DNA from: Deltaproteobacteria bacterium
GTDB taxonomy: Bacteria; Desulfobacterota; Syntrophobacteria; B119-G9
DNA: 24,159 nucleotides
Direction: 5' to 3'
NCBI GenBank assembly: GCA_003646715.1
Contig: QMLL01000001.1
Location: 1-24,159, forward strand
Both the position numbers and the translations under genes were made by a program. Positions 1 to 6,902 of the stretch are shown here, in pieces. The number at the start of each line of letters is the position of its first letter. Within the stretch, counting starts at the first letter, position 1. The notes beneath the pieces are model-generated. The model saw only the letters and a program-made list of their open reading frames with translations. It was not told the origin of the DNA and searched no databases.

Positions 1-1098
1 ACCATGGTCGCTCAAGGAACCATTAACAACGATGATAATGCGAAAAGAGCGGGTTCAGAAGGAAAAGACAAGGTTGATGCGGCCTGGTCAATGGACTTTG
101 ATATAACGAGCAAAATAGGTGAAAGCGGAACAGGGTTTTTAAAGCTCGAGGCCGGTCAGGGTTATGGTGTAAACGATGAAGTGGGTGCAATCTCCGGCAT
201 AAACGATGATGCACCGGAAACCGAAGATCCTACTGTAGAAGTCACGGAAGCGTGGTATGAGCATGCTTTTGGCTCTGTACCTCTGGTTGCAACCGTTGGA
301 AAAGTTGATCTCACCAATTATTTTGATGCCAACGAAGTAGCAAACGACGAGACTATTCAGTTTCTATCCTCCGGTTTTGTTAACAACATGGCCGTTGAGT
401 TCCCGGACGATAACGGACTGGGTTCAAGGATCACTTACTCACCAACTGAACTGGTGGACGTAAGTTTAGGTTGGGGTGAAGCTGATTCCAACTTCGAGGA
501 TATCCTTGATGATGGATTTGGAATTTTTGAACTGGACCTGAAACCGACGCTATTCGGGAAACCGGGGAACTACAGGGTTTACGCGTGGCTAAATGGCTAC
601 AATCACTACGACACCGGGGACCTGAAGGATGTAGATGGTACGAAGACAATTGATGATGCAGACGATGACGAAAATAACTGGGGAGTTGGCTTTTCTTTTG
701 ACCAGATTGTATTCAAGGACGTTGCCTTGTTTCTCAGGGGCGGTATCATGGATGATGATGTCGTGAGATATGATGAAGACAGCGAAGAGGTAGATGGTCC
801 ACCTATGAAAGGTGCAATAAGTGGAGGATTCCAGGTTGGCGGTTCTTATTGGGGGCGTGGCGACGACAGGTTTGCTGTCGCATTTGGAAGCGTGTTCCTC
901 GATGATGAGCTGGAAGGTGAATATGGCCTGCCGGATGATATTGCTGATGAACTTCATCTGGAGGTCTATTACACTCTGTCGTTGTTTGAAGGTGGCCTGG
1001 AGTTCTCCCCGGACTTACAAGTTGTCTGGAACGCCGGCGGGGATGATGATGCAGATACCGTAGCCATTGGTGGTGTAAGAATGCAGGTGAACTTCTAG
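1..1098 (+). CDS. OprB-like outer-membrane porin, 5'-truncated by window edge
   Basis: The reading frame is open from base 1, so the signal peptide and any N-terminal domain lie upstream; the ATG at 4 is probably internal. The visible ~365 residues form an acidic beta-barrel-type protein with alternating aromatic strands and a C-terminal Phe (VNF). The segment GKVDLTNYFDANEVANDE resembles the conserved TVGKxDxTNYFDxNxxANDExxQF stretch of carbohydrate-selective porins (OprB/SLH-porin type), a family that passes sugars or small solutes across the outer membrane. The many Asp/Asn-rich loops are typical of the extracellular side. It ends just before a strong bidirectional terminator. Porin identity is fairly secure; the substrate is unknown. 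Confidence 0.7.
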   Translation, partial: TMVAQGTINNDDNAKRAGSEGKDKVDAAWSMDFDITSKIGESGTGFLKLEAGQGYGVNDEVGAISGINDDAPETEDPTVEVTEAWYEHAFGSVPLVATVGKVDLTNYFDANEVANDETIQFLSSGFVNNMAVEFPDDNGLGSRITYSPTELVDVSLGWGEADSNFEDILDDGFGIFELDLKPTLFGKPGNYRVYAWLNGYNHYDTGDLKDVDGTKTIDDADDDENNWGVGFSFDQIVFKDVALFLRGGIMDDDVVRYDEDSEEVDGPPMKGAISGGFQVGGSYWGRGDDRFAVAFGSVFLDDELEGEYGLPDDIADELHLEVYYTLSLFEGGLEFSPDLQVVWNAGGDDDADTVAIGGVRMQVNF

Positions 1099-1114
1099 TT
1101 AATGGCGCTATTTA

Positions 1115-1165
1115 ACCAAAAAAGGGGAACGGCCCGCGAAGGGGTGTTCCCCTCTATTTTTTGGT
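1115..1165. terminator. Bidirectional intrinsic terminator between porin and csp
   Basis: AGGGGAAC (1123-1130) pairs with GTTCCCCT (1146-1153). The outer flanks, an A-run with AACC and a T-run with GGTT, also pair. It therefore gives a GC stem plus U-tract for transcripts from either strand, serving the porin (+) and the cold-shock gene (-). Confidence 0.85.
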
Positions 1166-1184
1166 TCAAATATGATCCTGGTTA

Positions 1185-1385
1185 TTACATTCGCTTTACG
1201 TTGACAGCCTGAGGTCCTTTAGGTGTTTCTTCCACCTCAAAACTCACTTTCTCTCCTTCTTGAAGTGAGCGAAAACCTTCGGCTTCTATGGCGCTGTAGT
1301 GGACGAATACGTCACCCTGCGTCTCGGTTTCAATAAAGCCGTAACCCTTTTGATCATTAAACCATTTCACTCTACCCTCTGCCAT
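1185..1385 (-). CDS. Cold-shock-domain RNA-binding protein (CspA family)
   Basis: A 66-residue protein, the normal length for a single cold-shock domain. It binds single-stranded RNA/DNA and acts as an RNA chaperone in the cytoplasm. It starts MAEGRVKWFN, the usual GxVKWFN opening. The RNP1 motif KGYGFI and RNP2 motif VFVHYSAI are intact, and the C-terminus GPQAVNVKRM is typical. I chose the ATG at 1385 rather than the in-frame start four codons upstream because it gives the standard CspA N-terminus and has a GGAG-type ribosome binding site about 10 nt upstream. It is transcribed alone, convergent with the porin. The gene-specific role (cold-induced or constitutive) cannot be told. Confidence 0.95.
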   Translation of the reverse strand: MAEGRVKWFNDQKGYGFIETETQGDVFVHYSAIEAEGFRSLQEGEKVSFEVEETPKGPQAVNVKRM

Positions 1386-1797
1386 AAGCGACCACACTCC
1401 TTTCTTGGTCTTTCGTACTGCTCATCAGGAGTCACTTTTGTGGCAGTCTTGAAACGGTATCGCTCAGGCGAAAGCCAATTTCAAATGACACCAACTAAAC
1501 TTAGACCCTAACTTGCGTACTACTAGTAAAACAATAAAAACTTAAAATTTCCATCCAGTGGCAACGCCACTAAAAAACCTATATCAGATTAAACCATTTG
1601 CTACAAGAAAATTTGAAGAAAAACTTTGTTAGTTTTCATGAAACTGGTCAAAAAACGTGTTTTTTTGTTTTGATCACCAGAACCAGGTCATTCGAGCTCT
1701 TTATCAGGTCTTTTCACAAGACTTTTTTAACACCAAATTTGAAAAAGACATCAACATATGTTAATTTTCTCTCTGTTTTTTTAAGGAGGAATACGGT
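1386..1797. other. Intergenic region between divergent csp and DUF3047 genes
   Basis: I see no gene in these ~410 bases. The half next to csp should hold its promoter and leader. The rest is AT-rich with several small inverted repeats: AGTGGC/GCCACT at 1557-1571, CTGG..TCAAAA/TTTTGA..CCAG at about 1644-1680, and GTCTT/AAGAC at 1708-1722 followed by six T. The last is a weak terminator-like element 70 bases before the DUF3047 start. A strong AAGGAGG ribosome binding site sits just before 1798. Confidence 0.5.
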
Positions 1798-2487
1798 ATG
1801 TACAAAAAGTTACTGGTACTTGTTTTGAGTATTTTGATTTCGCTTGTATCAAGTGGCACTCTGCGGGCGGGATCTTCTCTGGTGATAGATTGCTTCATGC
1901 CATCTGATAATGGAAAGTTTCCGAAAGGTTGGGAATCAAAGCAGATGGGTGAAGCCAGAGGAATTTACAAAGTGGTTCTTGAGGAAGGCAACGCTATTTT
2001 GTGTGCTCATTGCACGAGTAAAGCTGTATCCATAGGTAAGAAAATTGAGATTGACTTGAGAAAGTACCCCATTCTCAAATGGAGATGGAAAGTGGTTAAG
2101 TCCCCGATAGGAGCGGACGAGCGGCATAAGAAAACTGGGGACAGTGCAGCTGCAATATATGTTGTTTTTCCCAATGGAATGAAAGTTTGGAGCCCCAAAG
2201 CCATCAAATATGTCTGGAGTTCCAGCTCTATGCCTCAAAATTCAACCACTGTGAGTCCTTACGCTAGCAATACCAAGATAGTTGTTCTGGAAAACAGGGA
2301 GACACCTCTCGGCGTTTGGATAGAAGAAGAGGTGAACGTCCTTAAGGACTATACCAGATTTTTCGGGGAGAAAATCGTAAGCGCCAAAATGATAGGTATA
2401 ATGTCGGATTCTGATAATACGAATTCCGAAGTTCATGCCTGTTATGACGATATTGTGCTGGAAAGTATTTCAGCGAAAGTACAATGA
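1798..2487 (+). CDS. Secreted DUF3047 family protein
   Basis: A 229-residue protein with an N-terminal signal peptide (MYKKLLVLVLSILISLVSSGTLRAG, cleavage probably near residue 24), so it is probably periplasmic. The body matches DUF3047 as I know it: a KYPILKWRWKV core, then P.GADE, DSAAAIYVVF, and IKYVWSSS. The family is common in Desulfobacterota and related bacteria and has no established function; the fold is probably beta-rich and sometimes compared with carbohydrate-binding modules. The ATG has a perfect AAGGAGG site 7 nt upstream. It seems monocistronic, as the next gene follows a long leader with terminators. The family call is by motif memory and no biochemical role can be given. 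Confidence 0.8.
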   Translation: MYKKLLVLVLSILISLVSSGTLRAGSSLVIDCFMPSDNGKFPKGWESKQMGEARGIYKVVLEEGNAILCAHCTSKAVSIGKKIEIDLRKYPILKWRWKVVKSPIGADERHKKTGDSAAAIYVVFPNGMKVWSPKAIKYVWSSSSMPQNSTTVSPYASNTKIVVLENRETPLGVWIEEEVNVLKDYTRFFGEKIVSAKMIGIMSDSDNTNSEVHACYDDIVLESISAKVQ

Positions 2488-2512
2488 ATAATTAAGCCAG
2501 AGTAAATTCTGT

Positions 2513-2752
2513 TTGACAATGGCATCATTTGCTGGTAGTAGTAACCGTAATCGTGGAGATAGGCGGATAGAGATATGAATACCACCTGTAGAAACTGTGA
2601 TGCAATTTCCTGTTTGTTTTGGTGGTGGCAGGCTCACATGAGCCTGCCCTCATAGGCTCTATCTCTCTAAAATAGAATAAGGAGAGCCATGGGGTAGGTA
2701 AAGTCCCATGGCTCAAACTTTTTTAGATGCCGTGGGGCTTTCCTCACGGCAT
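2513..2752 (+). promoter_or_regulatory. Structured RNA leader or small RNA upstream of trpB2
   Basis: A TTGACA box at 2513-2518 is followed by only a poor -10 match. Downstream, AGAGATA (2569-2575) pairs with TATCTCT (2660-2666), enclosing ACCACC/GGTGGT (2581-2586 with 2621-2626) and a perfect 10-bp repeat GGCAGGCTCA/TGAGCCTGCC (2627-2648). This would be a three-way junction, followed by two terminator hairpins. The order resembles aptamer plus expression platform, but I recognise no known riboswitch consensus. It could instead be an independent small RNA ending at the first terminator. Confidence 0.4.
2684..2724 (+). terminator. Intrinsic terminator 1 in trpB2 leader
   Basis: A perfect 10-bp stem GAGCCATGGG (2684-2693) with CCCATGGCTC (2705-2714), 11-nt loop, then AAAC and a six-T run. 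It lies about 60 nt upstream of the trpB2 start, so readthrough could be regulated. Confidence 0.75.
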
Positions 2753-2760
2753 TTTAATTT
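2727..2760 (+). terminator. Intrinsic terminator-like hairpin 2 in trpB2 leader
   Basis: ATGCCGTG (2727-2734) pairs with CACGGCAT (2745-2752) and the stem extends inward by a G-T and two G-C pairs to a CTTT loop. It is followed by TTTTAATTT. It directly follows the first terminator and ends 26 nt before the trpB2 ribosome binding region. Confidence 0.6.
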
Positions 2761-2786
2761 GTGAAATTAAAGAAGGGAGGATTGTT

Positions 2787-4148
2787 ATGACAGACGTAAA
2801 GGTATTCCTGGATGAGAGCGAACTGCCCAGACAATGGTACAACATACTGGCAGATTTGCCCACACCAATGAAACCGCCTCTACACCCAGCTACGGGTGAA
2901 CCTATTAACCCAGAAGATCTCGCTCCAGTGTTTCCCATGAATCTTATTGAGCAGGAAGTGGCTTCGGATAGATGGATAGATATTCCGGAACCGGTGCTTG
3001 AAAAATACGCTCTTTGGAGACCGACTCCTCTGTATCGTGCAAAGAACTTTGAGAAGTTTCTCGATGCACCAGTGAAAATCTACTACAAGAACGAGGGGGT
3101 TAGTCCTCCGGGATCGCACAAGCCCAACACAGCGGTAGCTCAGGCTTATTACAACAAAGTTTTCGGAATAAAGAGAATATCCACCGAAACAGGGGCAGGG
3201 CAGTGGGGTAGCGCGCTTAGCATGGCCTGCCAGATGTTCGGTCTTCAATGCAGGGTTTTTATGGTGAGGGTAAGTTATGATCAAAAACCTTACAGACGTT
3301 TGATGATGGCAACATGGGGTGCAGAATGTGTTCCCAGTCCGAGCAATATAACAGAGGTTGGAAAAAAGATTCTCGAAGAGCATCCGGATTCTCCAGGTAG
3401 TCTGGGAATTGCCATAAGCGAGGCCATAGAAGATGCGGTGGGCGATGAGAATGCTCGTTACTCTCTGGGTAGTGTTCTCAATCATGTGCTTCTACATCAG
3501 ACCATCATAGGCCTTGAAGCTCAAAAACAGCTCGAGAAAATAGGGGAATATCCCGATGTGGTTATGGGTTGTGCCGGTGGTGGTAGTAATTTCGCAGGAA
3601 TATGTTTACCCTTTGTAAGAGATAAAATCCATGGGAAAGAAGTCTCCATTGTTGCTGCAGAACCCACATCGTGTCCAACCATGACTCGAGGACCATATGC
3701 TTATGACTTTGGCGACCTGGCAAAAACAACTCCCTTGTTGCCCATGCACACTCTTGGGCATGACTTTGTACCCCCTCCCATTCACGCTGGAGGGCTAAGA
3801 TACCACGGTATGGCTCCCATTATCAGTCATTTGTTGAAAGAAAAGCTTATTGAAGCTAGAGGCTTTAACCAGATAGATACTTTTACCGCAGGTGTTAACT
3901 GGGCAAGAACGGAAGGATTTATACCGGCACCTGAGACAAACCACGTCATTGCCGCTGTGGTTCAGGAAGCTCAAAAAGCAAAAGAAGAAGGAAAAGAAAA
4001 AGTCATCCTTTTCAACTGGAGCGGGCATGGGATTATTGATCTGGCCGCTTATGATGCCTTTTTATCAGGAAAATTGACTCAATATGAATTGCCAGAAGAA
4101 GAAATCGAAAGGGCTTTAAAATCGCTGGAAGGTCTGCCGAAACCGTAG
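2787..4148 (+). CDS. trpB: TrpB2-type tryptophan synthase beta-like PLP enzyme
   Basis: A 453-residue fold-type II PLP enzyme. Classic TrpB condenses indole with serine to form tryptophan; TrpB2 proteins are a longer, separate branch that often lacks a TrpA partner. The PLP lysine is K112 in PPGSHKPNTA, and the glycine-rich phosphate loop is CAGGGSNFAG. The N-terminal extension (LPTPMKPPLHPATGEP) and the stretch ALWRPTPLYRA are characteristic of TrpB2. The ATG at 2787 is chosen over an earlier in-frame codon because AGGGAGG lies 8 nt upstream. No other trp gene is in the window, supporting indole salvage or serine-related chemistry rather than a trp operon. It heads a tight three-gene cluster with spacings of 30 and 25 nt, behind a structured leader. 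Confidence 0.93.
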   Translation: MTDVKVFLDESELPRQWYNILADLPTPMKPPLHPATGEPINPEDLAPVFPMNLIEQEVASDRWIDIPEPVLEKYALWRPTPLYRAKNFEKFLDAPVKIYYKNEGVSPPGSHKPNTAVAQAYYNKVFGIKRISTETGAGQWGSALSMACQMFGLQCRVFMVRVSYDQKPYRRLMMATWGAECVPSPSNITEVGKKILEEHPDSPGSLGIAISEAIEDAVGDENARYSLGSVLNHVLLHQTIIGLEAQKQLEKIGEYPDVVMGCAGGGSNFAGICLPFVRDKIHGKEVSIVAAEPTSCPTMTRGPYAYDFGDLAKTTPLLPMHTLGHDFVPPPIHAGGLRYHGMAPIISHLLKEKLIEARGFNQIDTFTAGVNWARTEGFIPAPETNHVIAAVVQEAQKAKEEGKEKVILFNWSGHGIIDLAAYDAFLSGKLTQYELPEEEIERALKSLEGLPKP

Positions 4149-4178
4149 CTTAACAGGTTTCGGGGAGGTATCTAAGAG

Positions 4179-4457
4179 ATGATTGTAGATCTGGAAATTA
4201 GATGCCCCAAACTGGGGCATCAGGTAAAGTTTGACTACTGCGAAAAGGAGCAGATAAGTCTCCCGTGCAAAAGAATAATCAAATGCTGGCAAATTTACTT
4301 CCCGGTGGAGATTTATCTCAAGAAAAAGTTAACAGAAGAAGAGTGGAATAGGTGTTTTAACGAAAAACCCAAGGAAAAAATACTAACTTTGCTGGAATTG
4401 ATTGACGCAGCAAAGAGGAGGAAGGAGAAAAAAGGTCAGAGTAAAGATAAACTATAG
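4179..4457 (+). CDS. Small Cys-containing conserved-looking protein of unknown function
   Basis: A 92-residue protein I cannot assign. It has cysteines at 9, 21, 30, 36 and 59, the first four in a pattern C-x11-C-x8-C-x5-C (CPKLGH...FDYC...LPC...IIKCW). That could bind zinc or a cluster, but spacing does not match a named motif. The C-terminus is rich in Lys/Glu and likely helical. There is no signal peptide or membrane segment, so it is probably cytoplasmic. It begins 30 nt after trpB2 with a GGGGAGG site and ends 25 nt before the porin gene, so co-transcription is likely. Coding is supported by placement, ribosome binding site and codon use. Confidence 0.7.
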   Translation: MIVDLEIRCPKLGHQVKFDYCEKEQISLPCKRIIKCWQIYFPVEIYLKKKLTEEEWNRCFNEKPKEKILTLLELIDAAKRRKEKKGQSKDKL

Positions 4458-4482
4458 CATTTAATCAGAGGAGGAAAGGGGT

Positions 4483-5466
4483 ATGAGGAGGTCTGAAAAA
4501 TCAAACAACAGGCGTTGTCAGATTGTTATAGGTCTTGTGGTCTTCTTTTCTTTTTTATTAGCTCCAGCTTTATCTTTTGCTTATCATGAACCAGCCCTTA
4601 ATCTTGGCTTTACAACGTTTCTGGATGGGGGCCCGCCCGCAGGACCAGGATTTTATTTCTCTCAATATTTTCAATACTATAACTCCGATAAGTTAACCGA
4701 CAGCGATGGTGATGAATTGTTGCCGCCGTTCGCTGATGAGGACCTCGATGTATTTATTAGTCTTTCCCAGCTAATATATCATTCGAACCAGCCAATACTG
4801 TTTGGAGGGAAATGGGGCTTCGAGTTGATCATACCCTACGTGGGACTTGATCTGGACTATGAGGTAAACGGGCCATTTCCTGAAGATAATGGCTCAGGTT
4901 TCGGAGATATTCTTATTGGGCCTTTTATTCAGTGGGATCCGATAATGGGTAAAAAGGGGCCTATCTTCATGCATCGTTTTGAGATTTCTGTGATAGTACC
5001 AACTGGCAAATATGACGATGACAAGGAACTCAATCCAGGGAGCAACTTTTTTTCAATTAACCCTTACTGGTCTGCGACTCTTTTTATCACCCCGAGATGG
5101 ACTCTTTCCGGGAGATTTCATTATCTCTGGAATGCAAAAAACGATGATCCCAACAGGCAGTTTGCGGGAGCGGATGATACACAGGCGGGACAAGCATTTC
5201 ATGTGAATTTTACCTCTGCTTATGAGGTAGTACCAAATAGATTCAGAGTAGGTATAAATGGTTATTATTTGAAGCAGTTTACAGATACCGAGGTGGACGG
5301 TCACGATATTTCAGATAGCAAAGAGCAGGTTTTAGGACTCGGTCCTGGCTTTGTGATCCACTTCTCAAGAGATATACATTTGGTTTTCAACGCATATTTT
5401 GAAACTCAGGTCGAAAACCGACCAAAAGGAGAACGGTATAATCTTAGGTTTTTGTATCATTTCTAG
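4483..5466 (+). CDS. Outer-membrane MetA-pathway (phenol/toluene type) porin-like protein
   Basis: A 327-residue protein with a signal peptide (hydrophobic residues about 13-30, IVIGLVVFFSFLLAPALSFA) followed by a beta-barrel pattern and a C-terminal aromatic ending FLYHF. Features such as GFGDILIGPFIQW, ISVIVPTGKYD, SINPYWSATLFITPRWTLSGRFHYLWN and YYLKQFTD match the Phenol_MetA_deg/SphA-like barrel family. Members have been linked to uptake of aromatic or other hydrophobic compounds, but most are uncharacterised. The ATG has an AGGAGGAAAGG site. It is the last gene of the probable trpB2 cluster. A link to aromatic or indole uptake is only inference from that context. Confidence 0.8.
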   Translation: MRRSEKSNNRRCQIVIGLVVFFSFLLAPALSFAYHEPALNLGFTTFLDGGPPAGPGFYFSQYFQYYNSDKLTDSDGDELLPPFADEDLDVFISLSQLIYHSNQPILFGGKWGFELIIPYVGLDLDYEVNGPFPEDNGSGFGDILIGPFIQWDPIMGKKGPIFMHRFEISVIVPTGKYDDDKELNPGSNFFSINPYWSATLFITPRWTLSGRFHYLWNAKNDDPNRQFAGADDTQAGQAFHVNFTSAYEVVPNRFRVGINGYYLKQFTDTEVDGHDISDSKEQVLGLGPGFVIHFSRDIHLVFNAYFETQVENRPKGERYNLRFLYHF

Positions 5467-5489
5467 CCGGCCGAAGCAAAACTAATCAA

Positions 5490-5663
5490 CGGGTAGTGTA
5501 CTGGTCAGCTGCCCGAGTAGTCCCGTGCCCATTTTGAAAACTCTTTCTCGAGCTGTGATAAGTGTTCGAATAGAACCACTACATTCCGGAAGCCCTTACA
5601 ATTTTAAAATGGGTGCGGGACGTATGTCGGGCCCTGAATCGGAAAGCCGTAGACTAAGGCAGA
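5490..5663 (+). other. Unexplained highly structured intergenic segment (possible ncRNA or leader)
   Basis: Between the porin and the GGDEF gene lie ~390 bases without a gene. Two elements stand out. CGGGTAG (5490-5496) pairs with CTGCCCG (5509-5515). A 20-bp long-range stem joins 5520-5539 and 5602-5621, with three G-U pairs and no mismatches. Inside it, AGTG TTC (5561-5567) pairs with GAA C CACT (5573-5580) with one bulged C. The use of G-U in place of mismatches suggests an RNA fold rather than a DNA palindrome. The orientation is not certain. From 5664 to 5830 the sequence is AT-rich and probably contains the promoter of the next gene. Confidence 0.45.
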
Positions 5664-5853
5664 TTTGTTTGACTCCTTTCTTGATATGCTGCTAGATTGT
5701 TTTTAGATGAACTATTTTCTACTCAGTATTAGCTCACGCGTTTCTCTAGATTTTTTATTCGAATTTATTGCAAAATTTGTGGTTAAGGCATGTTATTCAG
5801 TCTGGTAACGGAAGTGTTTGTTTCCGGGAACATCGCCGGAGGAGGAAAGTTTC

Positions 5854-6888
5854 ATGACGGACTACTACGTTGATCTTGAAACGACTGCTGAAATTGTGAA
5901 AAAGATTCTTCCGAAAATGGGAGAGTTCAAGGTACCAATAACTCCCCAGAACTATCGCGTGTGGTTTGAATACTACAGCGGTACGAATAAAGAACTACTA
6001 GAAGAAATAAACTCAATAATTGAAGCAAGGCGAAAGTTTACACCAGAGCTGAACAGATATCTTTATACCAAGTACTTCGGCGATGATCATAATAAGGAAA
6101 TGCTTCGTGAGGTCCAGGCGAAAACCATAAATGTGCTCAAAAACTTTCTTGAACAGGTACTGGCTACAACCAATACTACCTCGGATTATGGAAACAAGCT
6201 TGAAAAATATTCAGAACAACTGAGCAAAGCGGAAGATCTTTCAGAGATTCAGGAAATCCTCGAAAACATGATCCGCGAAACCTCTCACATGGTGGAATCC
6301 ACTAGAGATCTTCACTCAAAATTACAGGAAGCAAGTAACCAGGTGGAAATGCTAAGAGAAGAGCTGGCAAAGACCGCCGAAGAAGCAAAGAGAGATGCTT
6401 TAACTGGGCTTCATAATCGGAAGGCCTTTGATGAAGAAATTGCCAAATTGTATAAGAGATACAAAGACAAAGGAGAGATTTTTTCTCTTATTTTTGTGGA
6501 CATAGACCATTTCAAAAGATTCAATGACCAGTTTGGACACAAGGTTGGTGATAAGGTATTACAGGTGGTGGCAAATAGCTTAAATTATACCCTGAAAGGG
6601 AAAGATTTCGTTGGCAGGTATGGCGGTGAGGAATTCGTGGTACTTTTGCCGCTTACGGAATTAGATAATGCCTGCCTTGTGGCGGAACAAATTAGAGAAA
6701 ATATATCGATTAAAAGACTTCGTGTGACAAAAACGGGAGAAAACCTGGGCACAATAACGGTAAGTGCAGGAGTCTCACAGATAAACGAATCTGATACAAT
6801 TGAATCTCTGGTTGAAAGAGCTGACAAAGCACTTTACCTTGCGAAAAATTCCGGTAGAAATAACGTCAAATCTGAAAAAGATCTATAG
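5854..6888 (+). CDS. Soluble GGDEF diguanylate cyclase
   Basis: A 344-residue protein that makes cyclic di-GMP from two GTP. The C-terminal GGDEF domain (about 180-340) starts at RDALTGLHNRKAF, with metal-binding DIDHFK at 216-221 and the active-site GGEEF at 257-261. The product-inhibition I-site, normally RxxD five residues before GGEEF, is KGKD (248-251), so Arg is replaced by Lys and feedback may be weak. The N-terminal ~100 residues are helical with no transmembrane segment, and 100-180 look like a coiled-coil linker, so it is likely a cytoplasmic dimer with an uncharacterised sensory part. The ATG at 5854 is chosen over an upstream TTG because GGAGGAGGAAAG sits just before it. It converges on the peptidase gene with only 14 nt between. 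Confidence 0.95.
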   Translation: MTDYYVDLETTAEIVKKILPKMGEFKVPITPQNYRVWFEYYSGTNKELLEEINSIIEARRKFTPELNRYLYTKYFGDDHNKEMLREVQAKTINVLKNFLEQVLATTNTTSDYGNKLEKYSEQLSKAEDLSEIQEILENMIRETSHMVESTRDLHSKLQEASNQVEMLREELAKTAEEAKRDALTGLHNRKAFDEEIAKLYKRYKDKGEIFSLIFVDIDHFKRFNDQFGHKVGDKVLQVVANSLNYTLKGKDFVGRYGGEEFVVLLPLTELDNACLVAEQIRENISIKRLRVTKTGENLGTITVSAGVSQINESDTIESLVERADKALYLAKNSGRNNVKSEKDL

Positions 6889-6902
6889 TTCCTTATATAG
6901 TT

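Noticed and set aside
5490..5663. SRP RNA, RNase P RNA, tmRNA or 6S RNA as explanation of the structured segment
   Set aside because: Words such as GGTCAG and CCGGAAG occur, but not in the SRP arrangement. The conserved blocks of RNase P, tmRNA or 6S RNA were not found.
5467..5853. c-di-GMP riboswitch upstream of the GGDEF gene
   Set aside because: The GEMM conserved blocks are absent; the position alone is not enough.
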